From Flavobacterium sp. (GTDB taxonomy: Bacteria; Bacteroidota; Bacteroidia; Flavobacteriales; Flavobacteriaceae), in NCBI RefSeq assembly GCF_020217025.1, contig NZ_JAIWOF010000119.1, positions 1 to 10,000 of the forward strand: a stretch of DNA of 10,000 nt. Reading direction: 5' to 3'. Numbering within the stretch: position 1 is the stretch's first letter; each line of letters begins with the position of its first letter. This document shows, piece after piece, positions 5,683 through 10,000 of the stretch. A program made the translations under genes and the position numbers. Under the pieces are notes generated by a model, which worked only from the letters and a program-made list of their open reading frames with translations, was not told where the DNA came from and did not search any database.

Positions 5683-5706
5683 AATGCTTAAGTTGTTAAA
5701 CTATAT

Positions 5707-6126
5707 TTATTCTTTGTAAATTGTATTTTTGATAAAATTGATAAATTCTTCTGAATCTTCTTTTGTAACTCCATTTACAACAATCCCAAAAGTCTCACCC
5801 ATACAAATAGTATCAACTCCTTTTTGTGAATGTACTAGAAAATGTATTCTAGCATCGAATCTTTCATCTTTAGCGCCTTTTAAATCATTATAATATGAAA
5901 TTACTTTTTCAGTAAACTCCTTATTATTGATTTTTTTATAATTTGGTTTACTATCAGTTTTACCACTTATTAATTTCCCACAAGTATATCTCATAGGGTA
6001 TTTAGCTCCTTTGTTGTGATAGAAGAATTCAACAAAAAAAGTCTGATTTTCGTTCTTATTATCAAGAGTTGTATTATTACAACTTAGCAATATTATAATT
6101 GATATTAATATTAATTTATGTTTCAT
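5707..6126 (-). CDS. Small predicted lipoprotein, unknown function
   Basis: This is a 139-residue protein whose N-terminus MKHKLILISIIILLSC is a lipoprotein signal with lipobox cysteine Cys16, so it is probably membrane-anchored outside the cytoplasm. After an Asn-rich linker the mature part has two further cysteines (Cys49, Cys108) that could form a disulfide, and the segments RYTCGKLISG and TICMGETFGIVVNG, suggestive of a small beta-rich domain. I do not recognise the family. The gene is exceptionally AT-rich: three sampled lines (5881, 5941, 6061) total 37 G+C of 180. It converges on the tRNA and has no clear promoter box or terminator of its own. The lipobox supports a real gene; function is open. 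Confidence 0.72.
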   Translation of the reverse strand: MKHKLILISIIILLSCNNTTLDNKNENQTFFVEFFYHNKGAKYPMRYTCGKLISGKTDSKPNYKKINNKEFTEKVISYYNDLKGAKDERFDARIHFLVHSQKGVDTICMGETFGIVVNGVTKEDSEEFINFIKNTIYKE

Positions 6127-6232
6127 TTTAATCTGCTTTTAAATGCTTGCTGCTATTTTAAGAATCTCTTTTTTTAGAATTATAATCAATCAATATTTTA
6201 TAAATATAAAAATCAATTTTAAATATAACATA

Positions 6233-6265
6233 AAAAAAAGCGGTCAATTTCTGACCGCTTTTTTT
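6233..6265 (-). terminator. Hairpin terminator of the DUF4369-type lipoprotein gene
   Basis: GCGGTCA (6240-6246) pairs with TGACCGC (6252-6258) around ATTTC, extended by seven A-T pairs on each side. On the minus strand the tail is a T-run. The hairpin overlaps the stop codon of the gene by two bases. Confidence 0.88.
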
Positions 6266-6986
6266 ATTTCTGTACTTCTAAAGTTTTTCTTTCCTTGATA
6301 TGTTCGTTAAGCATTTTTCCGTATTTTGATTTGGCTACTTCTGGCGTCATGCTTTTTTGAATGGTGTCTAAATAAGGCGTGTTGATGTCAGCAATTTCTG
6401 AAAGTGCTAAATAAGGCGCAATTTCTTTGTTCCCGTTTGTTACAGCAAAATGGGCGGTGTAACGGTATTTTCTTTTTAAAAGTTTTTGATAGGCTTGCTC
6501 AATGCTATCTGCTGTAGTCGGATTTGGTTTTATTTCGTTTTTTAAACGTTTCTCTATTAAGACCAAATTTTCTTCGTTAAAACGCTTATTAATGCTGTCA
6601 AATTTCATCCACAAATCCTGATTTTTTGAACCTGTAATTTTTGCTTCTGAGAAAAACGCTTTTAAAGAAGTTTCAATTTTAATGTCACCTGGTTCTGCAA
6701 AGAATGGTAAGCTATTGTCTACTGAGTTAGTTTGTCCGCGATCTAATGTTAAATATAATACTTCTGGACTGTCTAATTTGATATGACTTTCAAACTTAGA
6801 ATCACCATTGATTACCATACTGTCTAAAATTACTAAAGTAGAATCTTGTATTCTTTGTAAATATAATTTTCCCTGACTTAGTCCTTTTACATCTCCTGTG
6901 ATGTGAACATTAGCATCAGAAGCTCCTTCTTTGTTACAAGCTACTAATGTGATAACGGCAATTACGGCTAAAACTATCTTCTTCAT
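6264..6986 (-). CDS. DUF4369-type lipoprotein without a thioredoxin domain
   Basis: The 240-residue protein begins MKKIVLAVIAVITLVAC, with Cys17 as the lipidated residue, so it is expected in the cell envelope. Residues about 26-120 (VHITGDVKGLSQGKLYLQRIQDS, FFAEPGDIKIETSLK) match the DUF4369 beta-domain that in Bacteroidota usually precedes a periplasmic AhpC/TSA-thioredoxin domain. A helical linker follows (130-220, with NKEIAPYLALSEI). The protein stops there: no CxxC and no thioredoxin fold are present, so it is a stand-alone or C-terminally shortened form and is not expected to be a redox enzyme. The end looks natural, because a strong terminator overlaps the stop codon. TTACTTTG on the minus strand at 7010-7017 is a one-mismatch -7 box. 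Confidence 0.82.
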   Translation of the reverse strand: MKKIVLAVIAVITLVACNKEGASDANVHITGDVKGLSQGKLYLQRIQDSTLVILDSMVINGDSKFESHIKLDSPEVLYLTLDRGQTNSVDNSLPFFAEPGDIKIETSLKAFFSEAKITGSKNQDLWMKFDSINKRFNEENLVLIEKRLKNEIKPNPTTADSIEQAYQKLLKRKYRYTAHFAVTNGNKEIAPYLALSEIADINTPYLDTIQKSMTPEVAKSKYGKMLNEHIKERKTLEVQK

Positions 6987-7022
6987 CGTGAATTTTTAAT
7001 TTGTGTTCGCAAAGTAAATAAA

Positions 7023-7057
7023 AAAATCCTCAAAATACTAAGTACTTTGAGGATTTT
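7023..7057 (-). terminator. Hairpin terminator downstream of the M61 peptidase gene
   Basis: AAAATCCTCAAA (7023-7034) pairs with TTTGAGGATTTT (7046-7057) over 12 pairs, then one mismatch, three more pairs and a three-base loop. The minus-strand tail is T-rich. It lies about 85 bases past the peptidase stop, with a tandem repeat between. Confidence 0.82.
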
Positions 7058-7063
7058 CAAGTG

Positions 7064-7118
7064 CAATATCAATTGCGAAATTCAATATCAATTTCAATAT
7101 CAATTTCAAGAATCAAGA
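7064..7118. repeat. Short tandem repeat, unit about 12 bases
   Basis: CAATATCAATTT occurs twice in direct succession (7083-7094 and 7095-7106). A near copy CAATATCAATTG stands before them (7064-7075) and a degenerate unit CAAGAATCAAGA after (7107-7118). It lies between the peptidase stop and its terminator, so it would be in the 3' untranslated part of that mRNA. Confidence 0.8.
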
Positions 7119-7141
7119 TATGTGTCTCTTCAAACTTAAAT

Positions 7142-9001
7142 TTAACCTCTTAACCAAGCTTCGCGAACTGCTTTTTTAGTCGCATCCGTTGATTGGTAGC
7201 CGTCTTGTTTTTCTTTTGGCATTACTACTTTTCCTTTTACCATTTGCTCTTTGCCGTCTCTTTTAATTTTAACGGTAATAGCGTCACCATCTTTCCAGTT
7301 CATACTCGCCATGATTAAATCGTAGATGTTGTCTAAGTTGTAACTTTTATCGTTGAAAGCTAAAAGGGTATCGTTGTTTTTTAATCCTAAAGTGGTCATA
7401 AACACGTTCAATTCGATTTCAGGTAAAATCATGATTTCTTTTGTGCTAGGATTTACCGTAATGTAAGGTTCTCTTTGTCCTTTTAAGAATGGATTTCCTG
7501 CTACTTCAATTGACGCTTCAGTAACTCCCATTTTAGCGAAATATTGCTCGTATGGAATTGGAGTTTCTCCTGCTACGTGGTTTTTTAAGAACTCACCAAC
7601 CGCTGGATAGGTTAATTCCGTTATTTTGGCGAATAACTCATCGTCTTTAAATGCTTTTTTAGTTCCGTATTCTTTAGCTAATTCTTGCATTAGGTTTAAA
7701 ATTCCTTTCTGCCCGTTGCTGTTTTCTCTAATTAAAATATCAACACACATCGCAATTAAAGCTCCTTTTTGGTACACGTTTAAGTATTGGTCTTTGTAAG
7801 GTGCATTCAATACGTTTTTACTCATTTTAGTAAAACTCATGTTGTCATTCATTTGACGTGATTGTGCAATTTTGCCTGCCATTCTTTCAAAGAATTCTTT
7901 TTCGTCAATTAAGCCTTGATTTACTTGGAATAAGTTAGCAAAGTATTCGGTAACTCCTTCATACATCCATAAATGTTCTGACATTTGAGGATTGTTGAAG
8001 TCGAAATATTGAATTTCGTTTGAATGAATCGTTAATGGAGTTACAATATGGAAGAATTCGTGCGAAACTACGTCTTTTAATTGCTCTTGTAACATTTCTA
8101 ATCCCATCATTTCTGGCATAACCACTGTTGTAGATGTTGGGTGTTCTAAAGCTCCAAAACCTTTAGCGTCTTTTGCTTTCATGTCAGATAAATACAATAA
8201 AATAGCATATTTTTTTGTAGTGTTGATAGGACCTAAGAAACGTTTTTGCGCTTTCATCATGTTTTCCATGTTTGGCGTAATTTGTTTGGCTGTATATTTT
8301 CCTGTTGGAGAATATACGCTGATGATGATTTCCATATCATCCACCATAAACGAAGTAAAATCTGGTTTTGAATACATAATAGGCATTTCAACCAAATTTG
8401 CATATTTAGGCATGTAAAACACATCTGATGTAGCACTTGCATCGGCATCTGTCATAGCGGAAACTCCCATTAACGTTTCAGGATGTGTAACGGTTAATTT
8501 GTATGGCGTTTCTTCTTTTCCTTTGAAGTATCCAATGAATCCGTGCGTGTTCAACATAAAGTTTGCACCTGCATTGATGTTGGTTCCTGCTGGAGAGAAA
8601 ACGTCTTCGCTTTCACCAAATCCAGCACCGCCTTCTGTATCAAAAGTATCGTTAACCAAGTAAGTGATTTTAGCTAATTTAGTAGCATCAGAAATAGAAT
8701 AAGAGTTTTCATCTATTTTCGCAATTTTAAGCGTATTTCCTTTAGCATCAAAAGCTTTTACGTTTTCAATAAAACGTCCATAATCGTCTTCTGAATAGGT
8801 TCCAGGAACTGTTTTAGGGAAATGATAGGTTACCGTTTCTGTTGTAATTGTTGGAGCCGTAACGGTTACCATTACTTTGTCGTCTTTTACATTGATTAAA
8901 TCGATTGTAACGGCAACATCATTTTGTTTGGTAGTCGTTTGAGTTGGGCTACAACTCCATAAAAATCCCACGAAAGCAAGGGAAAGCATTATTTTTTTCA
9001 T
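7142..9001 (-). CDS. M61-family metallopeptidase with C-terminal PDZ domain, predicted lipoprotein
   Basis: The protein has 619 residues, normal for the M61 (glycyl aminopeptidase-like) family. The N-terminus MKKIMLSLAFVGFLWSC gives lipidation at Cys17; the Trp at -2 is unusual for a lipobox, but the following SPTQTT fits an exported lipoprotein. Residues about 30-210 are the N-terminal beta domain (TYHFPKTVPGTYSEDDYGRF). The catalytic domain has the conserved GALEH (283-287) and the zinc motif HEFFH (His314, Glu315, His318), with Glu348 in MYEGVTEYFANL as likely third ligand. Residues about 495-595 form the PDZ domain (LGLKNNDTLLAFNDKSY). It probably cleaves peptides in the envelope; substrate unknown. 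It is a monocistronic unit with terminators on both sides. Confidence 0.93.
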   Translation of the reverse strand: MKKIMLSLAFVGFLWSCSPTQTTTKQNDVAVTIDLINVKDDKVMVTVTAPTITTETVTYHFPKTVPGTYSEDDYGRFIENVKAFDAKGNTLKIAKIDENSYSISDATKLAKITYLVNDTFDTEGGAGFGESEDVFSPAGTNINAGANFMLNTHGFIGYFKGKEETPYKLTVTHPETLMGVSAMTDADASATSDVFYMPKYANLVEMPIMYSKPDFTSFMVDDMEIIISVYSPTGKYTAKQITPNMENMMKAQKRFLGPINTTKKYAILLYLSDMKAKDAKGFGALEHPTSTTVVMPEMMGLEMLQEQLKDVVSHEFFHIVTPLTIHSNEIQYFDFNNPQMSEHLWMYEGVTEYFANLFQVNQGLIDEKEFFERMAGKIAQSRQMNDNMSFTKMSKNVLNAPYKDQYLNVYQKGALIAMCVDILIRENSNGQKGILNLMQELAKEYGTKKAFKDDELFAKITELTYPAVGEFLKNHVAGETPIPYEQYFAKMGVTEASIEVAGNPFLKGQREPYITVNPSTKEIMILPEIELNVFMTTLGLKNNDTLLAFNDKSYNLDNIYDLIMASMNWKDGDAITVKIKRDGKEQMVKGKVVMPKEKQDGYQSTDATKKAVREAWLRG

Positions 9002-9110
9002 TTTGTGTAGATTGAATTGTTTATAAGTAGAGAAAATAGAATTATTGTTACAATTCGCGTTTGGAAATTTTATCGAATTGTTTTAATCTTTTCAAGTAAG
9101 TGCCAATAAA

Positions 9111-9137
9111 AAAGCTCTTAAATTAGATAAGAGCTTT
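9111..9137 (-). terminator. Hairpin terminator of the DUF2805 gene
   Basis: AAAGCTCTTA (9111-9120) pairs perfectly with TAAGAGCTTT (9128-9137) around a seven-base loop. The A-run before it gives a T-run tail on the minus strand. It begins six bases past the stop codon. Confidence 0.87.
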
Positions 9138-9142
9138 AATTT

Positions 9143-9424
9143 TTAGTCGAATTTATTTTTAAAGTAATATTTGCTATCTAAATCTTCATCTTCCAATTCG
9201 TTGTACTTTATTGGTTTTGGTTTTGGTTTACTAGCAGTCACTTTCTTTTTCCAAAGTTCAAAATTGTCTTTGGATAATCTTTTGCGCATTAATTCGGTAA
9301 CCTCATTTTCTGAAACTCCAAACTCTTCCTTTAATACTTCAAAAGGCTTTTTTTCCTCTTGAGCCATTGCAACAACTCTGTCTAATGTTTCGTTGTCGAA
9401 TTCTGAAATTTTCTTCTTTCTCAT
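9143..9424 (-). CDS. DUF2805 / TIGR03643 family protein
   Basis: The 93-residue product starts at ATG 9424 (MRKKKISEFDNETLDRVVAM). The frame stays open to a TTG at 9469, but that start adds 15 basic residues of no known family value. Residues about 8-65 match the TIGR03643 pattern: an acidic helix (DNETLDRVVAMAQEEKKPFE), a helix-turn-helix-like middle (VLKEEFGVSENEVTELMRKRL) and FELWKKKVTA. The C-terminal tail is a Lys-Pro linker and an acidic stretch ending YYFKNKFD. The middle looks able to bind nucleic acid, but no function is established that I know of. It has its own terminator; no convincing promoter box is visible between it and the alkB-type gene 139 bases upstream. Confidence 0.85.
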   Translation of the reverse strand: MRKKKISEFDNETLDRVVAMAQEEKKPFEVLKEEFGVSENEVTELMRKRLSKDNFELWKKKVTASKPKPKPIKYNELEDEDLDSKYYFKNKFD

Positions 9425-9563
9425 CAGATGAATACTAATTCTTACTTTTTTTATTGGTTTATTATTCAATATTAATAAAAAAATAAATTCAAAAAATATG
9501 CCAATTGCTTTTTTTGAAATTTTTAAAATTATTCGAAAGTTGCTAGTTGTTTTTAGTGAATAT

Positions 9564-10000
9564 TTATAAAATTGTTCTAAACGTTAAATTTATTCTTGCA
9601 TTTTTAGGTTGAGTAGCTTTCGGGATTTGATGTTTGTAGTGAATTTGGCTGTCTTCTTTCATCAATAATAAACTTCCGTGGTTTAAATTCAAGGTCATTT
9701 TTGCTTCCGAATTGGTAATGTGTTTCAATTGAAACTTGCGTTCTTCGCCAAAACTAACCGATGCAATAATCGGATTTCTGCCCAATTCTTTTTCGTTATC
9801 CGCATGCCACCCGTTGCTATCTTTTTCATTTCGATATAAATTAGCTAAAACAGTGGTGAAGTTGTGATTAGCCACTTGATCTACTTTGTCTTTAATGAAC
9901 ATCAAAGTTGGATTCCAAGCGTTTGGGTGCATCGTTAAGCCTGAATACGAATACGGTTTACCCTCATTTCCGAATAAACAAGTTAATCTGGGTTGGGCAA
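9564..10000 (-). CDS. AlkB-type 2-oxoglutarate/Fe(II)-dependent DNA repair dioxygenase (5' end outside window)
   Basis: The enzyme family oxidatively removes methyl groups such as 1-methyladenine and 3-methylcytosine from DNA, using 2-oxoglutarate and Fe(II). The frame continues past ATG 9932 to the right edge, and the extra residues PRLTCLFGNEGKPYSYSGLT are family sequence, so that ATG is internal and the start lies beyond the window. About 145 C-terminal residues are visible of roughly 200. Counting from the internal Met, iron ligands are His43 and Asp45 in GWHADNEKE and His101 in YKHQIPK; RINLTFR (113-119) binds 2-oxoglutarate. NLYRN precedes the HxD motif as in ALKBH2/3-like enzymes. It is the cytosolic direct-reversal type. 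No strong terminator follows in 9470-9563, only A/T stretches. Confidence 0.92.
   Translation of the reverse strand, partial: AQPRLTCLFGNEGKPYSYSGLTMHPNAWNPTLMFIKDKVDQVANHNFTTVLANLYRNEKDSNGWHADNEKELGRNPIIASVSFGEERKFQLKHITNSEAKMTLNLNHGSLLLMKEDSQIHYKHQIPKATQPKNARINLTFRTIL

Noticed and set aside
5476..5706. tRNA-Thr 3' end as an attachment site of an integrated element
   Set aside because: I found no second copy of the tRNA 3' sequence downstream and no integrase gene.
7064..7118. CRISPR array
   Set aside because: The units are about 12 bases, directly adjacent and AT-rich with no spacers.
8181..8448. Open frames on both strands inside the M61 peptidase gene
   Set aside because: They lie in other frames of a gene with intact catalytic motifs and show no domain of their own.
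9425..9469. TTG start that would lengthen the DUF2805 protein by 15 residues
   Set aside because: ATG at 9424 gives the usual family start and length.
9485..9518. AT-only hairpin as terminator of the alkB-type gene
   Set aside because: TTCAAAAAA can pair with TTTTTTGAA around a 13-base loop, but the stem has one G-C pair and such pairings are expected by chance in this composition.

Overview
The window looks like a chromosomal segment of a Flavobacterium-type member of the Bacteroidota. It is AT-rich. Several genes are preceded by the Bacteroidota -7 box TAnnTTTG, in two cases with a well-spaced TTG at -33, and starts lack Shine-Dalgarno sequences and have A-rich leaders. Three proteins are predicted lipoproteins with short Bacteroidota-style lipoboxes, and the family content (M61 peptidase, DUF4369, DUF2805/TIGR03643) also fits. 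Species cannot be fixed from the sequence alone.

Layout. Positions 2-1742 hold the C-terminal part of a COG2509-type FAD-dependent oxidoreductase, a type A chloramphenicol-acetyltransferase-like gene, and a 54-base second copy of the oxidoreductase gene's 3' end followed at once by a hairpin terminator. Positions 1792-2238 (minus) encode a cold-shock-domain protein with a lysine-rich N-terminal extension. It diverges across a 299-base promoter region from a forward block: idi (isopentenyl-diphosphate isomerase), a 6-pyruvoyl-tetrahydropterin synthase/QueD-family gene, a Bcp/PrxQ peroxiredoxin one base later, a class I mannose-6-phosphate isomerase, an 89-residue helical protein and tRNA-Thr(TGT). 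From 5707 to the right edge every gene is on the minus strand: a small very AT-rich lipoprotein of unknown function, a DUF4369-type lipoprotein, an M61 metallopeptidase with a PDZ domain, a DUF2805/TIGR03643 protein, and an AlkB-type dioxygenase cut by the right edge.

How the genes relate. This is mostly housekeeping: isoprenoid precursors (idi), pterin or queuosine chemistry, peroxide defence (bcp), sugar-phosphate interconversion (manA), translation (tRNA-Thr), alkylation repair (alkB) and envelope proteolysis (M61). Only the pterin gene and bcp are tightly coupled. The other genes mostly have their own promoters or terminators, so the window is a row of short transcription units rather than one pathway.

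The most informative anomaly is at the left. The acetyltransferase gene sits between the live 3' end of the oxidoreductase gene and a diverged second copy of that 3' end which still abuts what looks like the original terminator. This suggests gene acquisition that rebuilt the host gene's end. I found no CRISPR array, transposase, phage gene, toxin-antitoxin pair or recognisable new multi-gene system.
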